Shown here in pieces: positions 1 to 10,483 of a DNA stretch of 64,000 bases. The stretch lies in the NCBI GenBank assembly GCA_947685225.1, contig CANTUV010000010.1, forward strand, positions 3,596,001 through 3,660,000, in the 5' to 3' direction. The notes below the pieces were generated by a model. That model was not told where the DNA came from and did no database searches. It saw only the letters and a program-made list of their open reading frames with translations. This stretch comes from Garcia nutans (Eukaryota; Streptophyta; Magnoliopsida; Malpighiales; Euphorbiaceae). The stretch's first letter is position 1; every line of letters starts with the position of its first letter. Made by a program: the position numbers and the translations under genes.

Positions 1-1300
1 CAAAAAAGGGGATGAATTGATTGATTTAAAGAATTGAAGGCAAATTAAGAAATTAAATTAAAATTAAACCAAAGCTAGAGTAGTAGAAGAGTAGAGTGAA
101 GAAAAATGAACAAAGAAATTTATAGTGATTCGGATTACCTCAATCTTACATCCACTTCCTTAACAATTTGTTAAGGTTCTATTAGTTTTGAATTTTTTAC
201 AAACTTAACTCTAACATGGTGTTTTTCACAAGCTTTACAATGATTTGAGATCAATCTTCGCAACCCTTACAAGAGTTTTTCCATGCTCACTTTCACAACT
301 TAAGTGTTTCCAAACTCACACTCAAATTTATAATTTGATTTTTAATACTTATACTCAACACTCTAACAATTTAATTGTTAGTTGTCATAAATGAAAAGAA
401 AGTATGTTGCTTAGGCTTTTATAATCAAAGATTACTTATTAACAGGATGGTTCTCGGGGTATATATAGCCAATATGGTTCAACTAGCTGTTATAAGTCTT
501 GTGATGTGCTTTAGTACGCTAATCCTTATATTGATAGAAAATATCAACAGGTAGCGGTCATCCCGGCACAGAGGATGGTCGCCCAAGCACAATGGCGGTC
601 ATCCTTAAGCTTGGGACAGTCGCTCCTTTTGAAAATTTTTCAACGGTCAAATGTAAGTACTTTGCTGGTGGAATCTTGCCCATGATATGGCTGTCGAGAT
701 GATCGCCCAAGGTAAAGGGGCGGTCGCCCTTTTTAAATCTGAAAGTGGGTTTACAATGGTCATTGCACGTGGCACTCCATTGGACAAATTAAAATTTCGC
801 CAAAATATGAAAGTAGCGGTCACACTAGGATTGAAATTGCGGTTGAATTGGGTGTCTTGCGTCTAACTCCTAAGTGCACCTAAGGTCGCGAACACTATTG
901 CCAATCCTTGTGATTTTCTCTTAGAATGGATGGACGGTCGCGACATTAGAGGGATGGTCGCGATAAGGTACAGAGAGACCGCTCTTCAGACCGCGCTTGT
1001 CACCACGTTCCCAATTGTGAATGTTGGAGTTTTGGTCACTTGAGATGCGTTCGTTCCAATAAATGGATGGTCACTTATATTGTCTCGCAGTCACACCTTA
1101 GGTTGAGATTCTGACCGCTTACCTTACTGTAACTTAATTTGTTCTTTAAGTCATCAAGGGCGGTCGTCCTTAGGTCTGTAATGACCGCACTATTTTTTTT
1201 CTTATTCTGGCAATATGTTGAGCAATCTATTCCTGTAACAAGTATCTTACAAACATGTTAAATGCATAATTCAATTTAAATATCAAATATCAAAATTGAG
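1..1300. repeat. Decayed LTR-like repeat with iterated GGTCGC motifs
   Basis: No open gene is visible. The first 430 bases contain text resembling the transcribed part of plant copia LTRs: a 'tagtgattcggattacctc' stretch followed by a 'catccacttcc' stretch. Bases 540-1190 are clearly richer in G and C than their surroundings and carry about eighteen spaced, degenerate copies of GGTCGC/GCGGTCATCC or its reverse complement GACCGC. The spacing is irregular, so this is not a simple tandem repeat. The copia assignment is inference from remembered sequence flavour; the motif iteration is seen directly. Confidence 0.35.
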
Positions 1301-1309
1301 ATTATTTGG

Positions 1310-2080
1310 CTAACACACATCATTAGCAGTTGTATTATCCAAAGTAATAGAAAAAATTCTAATATCAATTTGCCAATTGTATAAGAAATTATGAATTTTT
1401 TCACACAGAGCTATCCCATTATGAGGAAGAGGGATATAATAAAAGTTTAATATTCTATTTTGCAAATTCTAGTAATTGTCAATGAAATATCCGGTTAAAC
1501 AAATATACCCATCAGTAGTCATATAAGACTAACAACCAGAGGTTAAACAGATCCTCCCCAATATTAACTCCAACATAGATTTTACTTTAATCCTTTCCCT
1601 ATTGAATATATTTATATAATCTACCCTACAAGTATTTCTTGATATGAGATGCAAATCGGGTCTTAGATAACAAAATAATTTTTCATCCCTATCCACTCAA
1701 CGAATTGAAATGACAAATCATTCATAATGATAGTAGCAGATATTAATTCTCTAAATTTATCGGCACAAAATTTCACATTCACAATAAACCCATCACTTTG
1801 AGATATTAAAGTTTAGCCTACGTCTCTAGTATCTTTTCTGGATACACAACTATATGACGTTTCACATTACATATCCTATACTTGATGTCAGCTAAATAAA
1901 GTTTTCCACAAGCTTTGTATCTTGCACTTTTTTCTTGTTCTTCCCATTCATTAACTCACAATACTTTTATACAACTAAAGATAACTTCCTTGACCTTTTT
2001 GCCTTTTTATTGCCATTCCATCGGAAAGTTCTTCTAACTTCAAAACATCATCTTCTTCTAGATTAAGACTCTCCTCATTA
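1310..2080 (-). pseudogene. hAT-family transposase remnant (ZBED/RICESLEEPER-like)
   Basis: Read on the minus strand with frame changes, this stretch gives most of the N-terminal half of a plant hAT transposase. First comes a damaged BED zinc finger (bases about 1850-1945: ...KACGKLYLADIKY then RICNVKRHI, with the first cysteine of the finger replaced). Next is the '..ADKFRELISATIIMNDLSFQFVE' region, then a segment ending in a TLDNTTANDV-like motif (near 1315-1340), corresponding to the conserved TVDNASAND block of the family. Many stops and frameshifts interrupt it, and the C-terminal dimerisation domain was not found. It is a dead fragment of a cut-and-paste transposase. Several non-autonomous hAT-like elements with 8-bp TSDs lie elsewhere in the window, but nothing shows that this copy mobilised them. 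Confidence 0.75.
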
Positions 2081-2317
2081 ACTTGCTACGAACCTGTTAA
2101 GAGTTAACCTTAACCAGTTAATTAGGGGTGTTCTTATGTTATGACTCATTTTGACACCCCTAATTTTATGTAGTAAAGAAGAATTGAAACGTGATAGATA
2201 TGTGTAGAAGGATAATATAAATAAGATGACTAATAGATATTGACGATAATGCGTACCTTAGAGGTTTCTAGCTCGGGTTCGAGTGTTGCTTTCATTTGCT
2301 CTCTAATCTACAAGATA

Positions 2318-2338
2318 AGAGAGAGAGAGAGAGAGAGA
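2318..2338. repeat. (GA)n microsatellite
   Basis: About ten uninterrupted GA units in otherwise unremarkable non-coding DNA. Confidence 0.9.
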
Positions 2339-2339
2339 T

Positions 2340-4160
2340 CTGATCCTTCAGGAGAGATTCCAATATCTAAGTCAGAGCTCGATCGATTTGAATGTAAAGA
2401 GAGTTAGAAAGAGGGAGAAAAAGCCTTTATTTGTGTGAGATTTTACCCCTATATATAATTGGTGGAGACAGACAACCTCTGATGTGGTGTTAATATTGAT
2501 TATGGGTATGTAAGTTTCATATAACGAACTTGTTAGTGAGTTGTCTATCTGGACATGAAAAGCTTGGTCGAACAAGAATATCTAAAACCGAGGTTTAACT
2601 CTCCTTATAGAGCTCGGTCTCGATGTTGAGATAACAATGGCTAGGCCTGGAAGCTCGGTAAATGAAGGAGCAGTATCAGATATATAACACTAAAATTTAA
2701 GCAATAATTAATTGAAATCAATTTTTTTTTTAAAAAAAAGAAGTGATTGTAATCAATCATACTTCAATTTAGTGATATATTAAAATTATTTATAAGATTT
2801 TAAAAATATTGAATTCAAATTTCAAATAAAATCAAATTTTTTTTATAAAAAAAGTGATTGTGAAATTTAATAAATGATAATAATAAAATTAAAGAATTAT
2901 TTTACCAATGAAAAAAAAGTGGCTGAAAGAAAAAAAATGGTTACAATTACCAGCATTACTTCCCGGGTATCATCCATAGTTGATAAAACCCTTTCTGTGA
3001 ACTATTCCATAATGATTCATTGCGTCTTGGCCTCCTTCCCTAACCATACCATAACTGTTTGATGCTCCCTCCCTATTCATGTATGTGTGTGTATATATCT
3101 GATTAGTTTCTTATATTCGCTTTTGGTATATATACAAGTTATTTACATGAGAATTGGAAAATTACTTTATTATTTAGTTTCTCAGCAGTCCAACATATCT
3201 ATAAGCCCTATAAAACATAGTTTGCAAAATCATCAAAATTATATTTTTGAACAAATAAAATTGCATATCGATACTTCCCTCACACTAAGCTTATTACCCA
3301 ATTAGGAAAAATTAATTCTTAATTAGGTAGATTGAGTCTCATATGCTTAAAAGCTCGCGCAGCAATGTTGAGAAATAAGATGGTAAAAGACACGCATTCA
3401 AAAAAAAAACATGAAATTCAAGTAATCATAAGGGGTTAAATTGTTTACGCCGATCCAATTTGATTCTTATTTAGGACTGTGTGGCAACTATTTTATAGCA
3501 ATAATATATATCTATATAAATGTGACTTAATTCCTAATAAAATTTTGAATTTTTATTTTTTTTATTAATCAATTCTATATGTTGGGAATATATCAATTAA
3601 ACATTAAATCAACTTAAAGAAATATAATATCATTTTATTAAGGAAAATCTTATATTTTTCTTGTAAACTCGATTGTTACAGTATTAGTTTTACTTATATA
3701 ATTAAAGGCAAAAGTAGGATTTTCTTGTTTCTTCAAACAATTAAAATATTAAGTTGAATATTTAATTAAATGGAGTTAAAAAAAAATAAAGATAAAATCT
3801 CATTTGTTTTCTTTGATTATCTAAGTAAAATTAATAGTTTATAAAATTATTTTTTATTTTAATTCGTGTTCATTAATTCTATCACAATATAACTAAATTA
3901 TAATCATAAAAATTCATATAATTAATTATATAATTGTAAAATATTTCTTAAAATAAAATTAACTATTGAAATGGAAGTTCACGGTTTTCTTTTTAATAAT
4001 TAAAATAAAATAAAATTATGATAAGAACTGCTATTAATGAGAAGCTAATACGTGGATAAATAATAAAACACTTAATTTTTGAAGGCTTATTTTTTGGGTT
4101 TTTATTTCACTCTCCATAAATAAAAAAAAATACAAATTGCTGAATTGCTAGTATGAATAT
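2340..4160. other. AT-rich non-coding stretch
   Basis: Only short, low-complexity open frames occur here and none looks like protein. No element boundaries were recognised. Confidence 0.5.
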
Positions 4161-4163
4161 ATT

Positions 4164-4379
4164 CAGGGGCGAGGTTATTAGTATTCGAAGGGGGCAGCTA
4201 CCCTCCTTCTTTTTAAAATTTTTTTTATTTACATGTATTTATTTATAATATTTATATTATTTTTAATATATATATGGTATTTTTATTATATTGTCCCTCT
4301 TTAAATTTATATTCTTTTTAATATATATATGGTATTTTTATTTTACTCTTCTTCACTAAAAAATTTAGCTTCGCCCCTA
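4164..4379. mobile_element. Non-autonomous hAT-like MITE with 8-bp TSD
   Basis: The 216-bp element begins CAGGGGCGA and ends TTCGCCCCTA, giving imperfect terminal inverted repeats. It is flanked on both sides by AATATATT (4156-4163 and 4380-4387), an 8-bp target-site duplication as made by hAT transposases. The interior holds an imperfect direct repeat containing 'atatatatggtattttta' (around 4267 and 4320) and no coding capacity. Boundaries are set by TSD plus TIR. Confidence 0.8.
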
Positions 4380-4639
4380 AATATATTCTGTTCGGACCTT
4401 TATGGATAATTATTGATTACTCGGCCATGTAAAAAAATATTATTCAATCGACTCACAAATAAGTAAAATGGAGATAATATCTACGTAATTTCTAAGTTGT
4501 CCTTCTTTCTAAAGGCATATGATGCTGGACAACTGGACCAATCCATTAAATTTGGATTATTAAATAAAATACAAAATAAAATAAAGCCTGCCCAACAAAT
4601 GGAATTAAATTCTAGGTTTACTTTCGGCGCCTGTTTCTA

Positions 4640-4912
4640 CTCACACTACCTGTTCGATAAAAGTCTCGACAGAAAATTTTGTTTGCTTTCTCACTAAGCT
4701 GCTTCATTTGTTTTACCTGCAAGAAATTGTCAAAATGTGCTGGTTTGTTTGATATAACGTGAGCAGTTCTTCATTTTTTTTCTGGGTATTTCATGTTTCA
4801 ACATCTCTACAGTATGGCCCTTATGAATGTTCCTCTTGCCCTCCAATTTAAGACTTGTGATATCTTTGGGAACCACTCGAAAGCTTTTAACTTTCTCCCT
4901 ATACATTGTACA
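4640..4912 (+). other. Probable 5' untranslated exon of the uL18 gene
   Basis: A strong donor (CAA|GTAAGTG) lies at about 4911, and an acceptor (TTTTCAG) ends at 5030, four bases before the coding start. This implies a short leader intron. The upstream limit is not defined by sequence. Confidence 0.35.
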
Positions 4913-5033
4913 AGTAAGTGGAAATGGGAAGATTTCAAATGTCAATATTTCTTTATTGATAATATGTAAGATACTTGTTTAGCATTTTGTTATAGAGTTT
5001 AAGTCAGTCGTTTTCATGTTAGATTTTCAGATT

Positions 5034-5887
5034 ATGACATTGGTGGCAAAAAGAAGAGCAAATACTCGAAAAGAAAGTGCAAAAACTATAAATATAAGAA
5101 GGCGAAATAAGGTAAAATTATGGGTAGTATTTCACTTTTATTTGATGTACCCATAAATCTGCATTCTGATATTAATGGTTTGTAATTTGTTGCCAAAAAA
5201 ACAGAAATTAAGATACAGACCTTTGTTTATATTTTAATATGCTTGCTTGAGGTGTATGTGAATATTTAATGTTCCTAGATTTGGGCAACTGATACTCAGA
5301 AGGGGTTCCCTTACTTTTAGCAAGGATTTCCTGGAAATGATTTTCTTTGTAAAAGTGTCTTATTTGTCATGTTGTTTTTTGCATGTTGACACCAGTTTAA
5401 TGGCACGCCTACTAAGCCAAGACTATCAGTGTTTTGTTCAACTAAACAGCTATACGCTATGCTGGTAGATGACAAAAACAAGAAGTGCTTATTTTATAGA
5501 AGCACTTTGCAGAAATATTTCCACAGTAGTCCAGCTTCTAGCACAACTGTAAGTACTACATCAAGATTCGAAAAAGTTGGAAAAAGCTATTCAGAAAATT
5601 ATAGATAAAATAGAAGTTCTTGTTCTACACTTTGCTTGGAAATTTCCCTTAACACTTTTGAATTTTGTGTCCATGTGACATTAATCTAAAAACCTGTTTC
5701 CCTTTAAATTCTAATCCCGTTATTTTTGCAGGAAGTTGCTGAATGTCTTGGCGAAGAGCTTGTTAAGGCATGTGTAAATCTTAATATTAACGAGATATCA
5801 TCTTATGATCGCAATGGTTTTCCACGAGGAGAAAGAATGCAAGCATTTGAGATTGCAATTTCTAGGCATGGATTCTTACCAAGATAG
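5034..5887 (+). CDS. uL18 (ribosomal L18p/L5e) family protein, 3 exons, 128 aa
   Basis: Exons 5034-5111, 5396-5548 and 5732-5887 join in phase 0 with clean GT...AG introns and give 128 residues ending at TAG. The N-terminus is basic (MTLVAKRRANTRKES). The body shows the uL18 pattern: a beta-strand core with 'RLSVFCSTKQLYAMLVDD' near residue 35, then 'AECLGEELVKAC' and the C-terminal 'GERMQAFEIAISRHGFLPR'. uL18 proteins bind 5S rRNA in bacterial-type and organellar ribosomes. Plants also have small L18p/L5e-like proteins of uncertain role, and this short form fits that group. A CAA|GTAAGT donor near 4911 and an AG just before 5031 suggest an untranslated first exon and a leader intron. No defect is seen. 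Organelle targeting cannot be decided from the sequence. Confidence 0.82.
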
Positions 5888-6189
5888 TTTCGCACCCAAT
5901 TCTGCATACTCTTCTGTTGTTAATACAAACTCAATTAGCATTACATATCTTCTATGATAATCTTCATGTAGAATTTGTGGATGTTTGTGAGAAGTTATTG
6001 TTCGGACATTATGGAGATAACAACAATTCCTTGATCTAAATTTCTGGTAGTGAGGTTTATTGCTTTATGTAGGCGTTCAAGATGATTGCAGCCTACACAA
6101 GCTCACAGGATAAGGAAGTGGGAAATAACGTTTGCTCTGAATTGTTTAATTTAGGTGAAAATGAATTCAGATTTTGAATATAACTTTCA

Positions 6190-7080
6190 AGATTACTACT
6201 TAGTTTAAGAGTAATTTATGCATTGCACGAGTTGATTTAAATTCAACCATACTTTTGATTACCACACTAATTATATACCACACTAACATTTAATTCCATT
6301 AATCATTTAATCCTTTTGTTTTGTTTTTCTTTTTATGATTAATTTAAATGATGGATTATAAGGTAAATCTTTAGTTTAGGAGGTGTTTGCTTCGAATTTT
6401 GGAATTAAAATTGAATCAAAGTTAGAATGATACACAATTAGAATTGGTATAACTATTTATTTATTTTTTTTACTTAGTCTAAAAAGGGGATGCGATTTCC
6501 TTTTTTGAAACTGTTTGAATTATAATAGGATTAAAATCGAAATTGATAGCAATTTTTAATAGATATATATACACACACATACAAATGTATGTATAAATTT
6601 TTTTTTGACAAATAAAAAATTAATGAAAAATATCATAATAAATTAATAACAAATTTTATTTATGAAAATAATATGCATTGATTAAATTAATGAGAAAAAA
6701 TATAAATAATTAAAATATATATATATTTTTTATTTTTTAAGACGGATGAAGGGAATTGATGAATAAAATTGTGTTTTCTATTTTCTTTGTAGTTTGTTTT
6801 GATTTTAGTTAAAAATCAAAATTAATTAATGGAGGAATAATAGTCACTTATTTTGATTTGTCAAATTATGAAAATTCCATAGCCCTGTATATTTTATTCG
6901 ATCTAACATTATGAATAGAAATAACATTGCTCGATCCAATTCAAGCAGAGATTAGCCTAATTTTAGGAAAAAGCTGTAAAGTACTTGATGGCAATACCTC
7001 ACAAGGAATCATTGTATGCACTGAACAAAATCTACATTTCCTTTTCATGTTAAGCATATATTAAGCAAAATAAAAAACTT
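6190..7080. other. AT-rich non-coding stretch
   Basis: No protein-like frame is seen. A TA/CA-rich microsatellite lies near 6563-6595. Possible weak inverted similarity between about 6380 and 6830 was not strong enough to call an element. Confidence 0.45.
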
Positions 7081-7084
7081 TTTT

Positions 7085-7850
7085 GAGAACTTGAGGTAGT
7101 CGAAGCACAAGAGGAGGAGGAGCTTTTATGGGTTCAGCAATCTAGGATGGAGTGGTTAAAATTTGGAGACCAAAATACAACATATTTTCATAAAATGGCT
7201 GTGCAACGAGAAAGAAGTAATAAAGTAGTTGTTTTGAAAGGTGCTGATCGTCAATGGATTCCTTCCTTCTACTCCTATTAATGCTATGGTGGTGGATTTT
7301 TTTACTAATCTTTATAAAGAAGATATGGTCACCATACCATGTTTTGAGACGATGGTTGGCTTTCCTCGTCTTGATTTGATTAGTATGACAAAGCTTAATA
7401 GCCCACATAACTGATGAAGTTAAGCTTGCATTGTTTCAAATGGGACCCTTAAAAGCTTCATGGCTTCCATGTAGCTTTTTATCAACAATGCTTGGAGACG
7501 ATGGGAAATACGATTTGTTCATTTGTACAAGGGGTTTTTTAGGAACCAAGTAAGAGGGAGCAAGTTAATAAAACTAAAACTGTTATTGAAGATTCAACAG
7601 CTACTTGAATTGGATTGGCAGGTCAAGGTTATCCATGTTTATATAGAGAGGCCAATACAGTTTATATAGAGAGGCCAATACAGCGGCGGATTGATTAGCC
7701 TCTTATGCAACTAGTTTTGCTCTCGATCTTCGTGTTTTAGAGGCACCTCCTATTGAATCGAGAAGCATCCTAGCTCAAGATATTATAAGCGTTGACCCTC
7801 CTATAATGATTAGCAGTTAGTTTGAGGTTTCTGCCTCCTCTTTGTAATAA
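7085..7850 (+). mobile_element. Internally deleted LINE (L1-type) remnant
   Basis: Frames on the plus strand give plant L1 ORF2 text. Bases 7095-7260 read ...LLWVQQSRMEWLKFGDQNT, then TYFHKMAVQRERSNK, the conserved block between endonuclease and reverse transcriptase. 7435-7540 gives a shifted piece of the RT start (MGPLKA.., LETMGNTICSFV). From about 7585 the text jumps to the C-terminal RNase H domain: KIQQLLELDWQVKVIHVY, then REANTAAD and LASYATSFALDL. Nearly all of the RT domain is therefore missing between the two parts. Stops and frame changes show it is dead. A run resembling the LINE 3' end (repeated 'gtaataaggaaaaaa') closes it near 7845-7880. Confidence 0.75.
7638..7683. repeat. 23-bp tandem duplication inside the LINE remnant
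   Basis: TTTATATAGAGAGGCCAATA plus CAG occurs twice, back to back and without change (7638-7660 and 7661-7683). It falls in the RNase H region and breaks its frame. Confidence 0.9.
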
Positions 7851-7860
7851 GGAAAAAATT

Positions 7861-8135
7861 GTAATAAGGAAAAAAAATATACCTTTTTGAGCTTAGAGAT
7901 GACATTTGAACTATACCACCAGCACAAGCATGCCACAACAGTGAATCTAAGCATTTCTCTGCAACATCTCTTAATTGTTACCTTCGGGTTTCATAACTTC
8001 AAAATCTCCAGTCATTTGATTTTTTTAAGTGTTAATTATGGGATTTAATTGATTTCAAAGGTAGAATAAAACATCACCAAAAAAAAAAAAAGTAAAATAC
8101 ATCAAAATTACCAACAATTTCTAAAACAAGAACCC
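7861..8135 (-). pseudogene. Auxin response factor 5' fragment, copy A
   Basis: On the minus strand, bases 7960 down to about 7865 encode EKCLDSLLWHACAGGIVQM followed by SSLSSKRYIFFP. This matches the diagnostic N-terminus of auxin response factors of the ARF10/16/17 type (LDxQLWHACAGGMVQMP...SKVFYFPQGH). The frame then runs into unrelated DNA next to the LINE remnant, so no B3 domain follows. About 170 bases upstream of the coding part are shared with copy B (9545-9900, plus strand), so the duplicated piece includes the leader as well as the first codons. The two copies point away from each other. ARFs are nuclear DNA-binding regulators; this piece cannot encode one. Confidence 0.7.
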
Positions 8136-8239
8136 ATGAAACCCATAATCCGTAGAAGTCAAATCATTCCACAAGAGATGTTCTGTACAGAGGGGAGACT
8201 AAAATTTAGATCCATAAAGCAAAATAGATTATCATTTTT

Positions 8240-8800
8240 TTTACTTAATAAAATATAATATATTATTTTAATTAATTTCCCTTCAATATCTCAAGTTTTC
8301 AAATTATATTATAATAAATAAAAGTAAATATATTTTTAAAGCTAATAATATAATAAAATCTTAAAAATATATTATAAATTAATACAATATTTTAATATAT
8401 AGTCAAATTGGATGAATATAATATGAAAAATATGAAATAAATTTGTTGCACCACAAATTTGTAATGATTTCAATCATTCACAATTAGTTTTTTAATTTAA
8501 TTTTATATGACAAAATCATATAAATTTTGGTTAGAAAATAATATTAATAAGAGATAACTGAAATCGGTTTGACTTTATCATGTAAAATTAAGTTTTAAAA
8601 AAATTAATTGTGAATGATTAAAATCAATACAAAATTTGTTTTGCAATTAGTTTATTTTATATTCCTATTATATTCATTCTACATGATCATATATTTAAAA
8701 ATGTAATTATTTTATTAATTATGACATTATTTAAAAAATTGAGATATTAATTTATTCTTGAAAATTTAACAATATGTAATATTTTATAAATATAATATTT
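8240..8800. mobile_element. Foldback MITE-like element between the ARF fragments
   Basis: The left half reads as a diverged inverted copy of the right half. For example, 'aatgatttcaatcattcaca' near 8463 matches the reverse complement of bases near 8610, 'gaatgaatataat'-type text near 8413 matches that near 8675, and 'caatatctcaagtttt' near 8283 matches that near 8735. The symmetry centre is near 8535. There is no coding sequence. Ends are approximate because the outer arms are AT-rich and no TSD could be fixed. Confidence 0.6.
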
Positions 8801-9545
8801 GGTTTATTTTATAGTCTATAGATCTGATCAACCAGCACTGAGTTTTTGTGTGGTAGACTTTGTAACCCAAAAAATAAAGCTATTTCAAGAATACTCTCTG
8901 CCTCTTAAAAACCCACACCTTGCTACTCATCTTTTTACAGTAAAAAAGCAAGATGTGCAGCATCCAGAGAAGGTAAAGCTGAGGAGGGGAGGGGTATTGT
9001 AATTGGGAGAGTAGATGATGCTGGTAAGAGAGAGCATCAAAATGGTCATGGTCCTGCCTATACGGTTGAGGAACCGGAGTATTGTGGTGAGAGGCTGTAT
9101 CAATGAGATGCTGGTACTTCTTAAGATGCATGTAGTTTTTCTGGGTTGATAATCGGTAGTTTTTTATTTTGTGTTTTTGTGGGTTCACTGTTTTTGCCCC
9201 TGCCTATTGTAGCAGGACTATATCAAATGAAAAATGCAATGTCATGGATGAATATATTCTCTCAGTCTTCTGAACAAATTAATAGTAATGTCATAAAACA
9301 GTATTGGTTGAAAATGTTTTAATCATGGTTTTCATGCCATTCCCTCGAGTGATAATGATTTCGCATTGCTTTCTTTCTGCTCTGTTTGGATTTTGAGAAA
9401 ATGATTGGGATTTATTAGATTTAAACATTATTATTTTTTTATTGTTAAAACTAATTCGGAAAGCATTCTATATATAGATGAAATTTGACATGGTCAGTAT
9501 TCTTTTTTTTTTTCTTCTTTCATTAAAGAGATTATGAATTATGTT
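8800..9545. other. Unassigned spacer, less AT-rich
   Basis: This part of the spacer between the two ARF fragments has a more gene-like base composition at 8870-9210, but no recognisable protein in any frame. It could be leader or intron of the gene that donated the ARF fragments, or an unrelated insert. Function unknown. Confidence 0.35.
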
Positions 9546-9900
9546 TTTTTTTTCCTTGTTTTAGAAATTGTTTTTAATTTTGATGTATTTTACAATTTTT
9601 TTTTTGCCTAGTTTTATTCTACCCTTTGAAATCAATCAAATCCGATAATTAATTCTAAAAAAAATTCAAATGATTAGAGATTTTGAAGTTATGAAATCTC
9701 AAATGAACAATTGGAAGTTGTTGTTAGAGAGAAATGCTTAGATTTTTTTATTTTTTGGCCAACGGGAAAAGCTTAGATTCACAATTATGGCATACTTGTG
9801 CTGGTAGTATGGTTCAAATAACGAAGTTTTCTAGTTTATCCAAGCACTCGCTGAACATGCCCAAGGAAATGCAGATGATTGCTTGTGAGTACTTGCCTAA
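9545..9900 (+). pseudogene. Auxin response factor 5' fragment, copy B
   Basis: Bases 9760-9880 read NGKSLDSQLWHTCAGSMVQI, then a degraded stretch with SLSKHSLNMPKEMQ and MIACEYL. LDSQLWHTCAGSMVQ is the ARF N-terminal signature with two substitutions. No B3 domain follows. Upstream, 'cttgttttagaaattg', 'tttgatgtattttac', 'ttttattctacc', 'gattttgaagttatgaaa' and 'gagaaatgcttagat' recur in the same order on the minus strand of 8135-7940. Copies A and B are therefore inverted duplicates covering leader plus start codons. They have diverged substantially and both are non-functional. Confidence 0.7.
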
Positions 9901-9929
9901 TTTTTTTTTTTTGCTAAAGTCAGGCTAAT

Positions 9930-10430
9930 TTGGGTTTTGTTAAAATTAATCATTAATTCAAATGATGAATTATAAGTTAAATCTTTATCTTAGAGACTAT
10001 CGAGTAATTAATCTCAAAAAACACATAGATGTTATAATTAATAATATTTAACTTCCAAGATCTCTCATATGAATTTAATGTATATATGAATTTTCAAGGC
10101 CGATAAAGATTTGTTTTGGCTCTATGCATATTCATTCTCAAAAAATAAAATAAATAAACAAATAAGCCAATAAAAGTTCTGCTTTTATAATTTTTATCAA
10201 CTAAAATGATAATTATAAATTAAAAAAATTCCCAATTTGAAACAGCGTGACAAAGGAACGGTTGGGGGCTCAATCAGGATGCAGTTACTTACCGTTTGTC
10301 TTAGACATATATGAAATTTATAAAGGGATATTGCGAAACCTTGTAAAAAATAAAATTCCCATACTCGGAAGATTATCCGTAACTGTCTATTTCTAGTTTT
10401 TTCTTGATAAAATCACTCATCGAGAAAGAA
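9930..10430. other. Upstream region of the DMP gene
   Basis: AT-rich non-coding DNA. A pyrimidine-rich leader (about 10440-10460) precedes the DMP start codon. No specific regulatory site is claimed. Confidence 0.4.
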
Positions 10431-10483
10431 GAAAGCAATCTTTCTCTCTCATTAGGGGGCTTCACATTTTTCATCTTGCAACA

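Noticed and set aside
8799..9002. 67-residue plus-strand frame in the ARF spacer
   Set aside because: No family resemblance; overlaps an opposite frame of similar length; probably non-coding.
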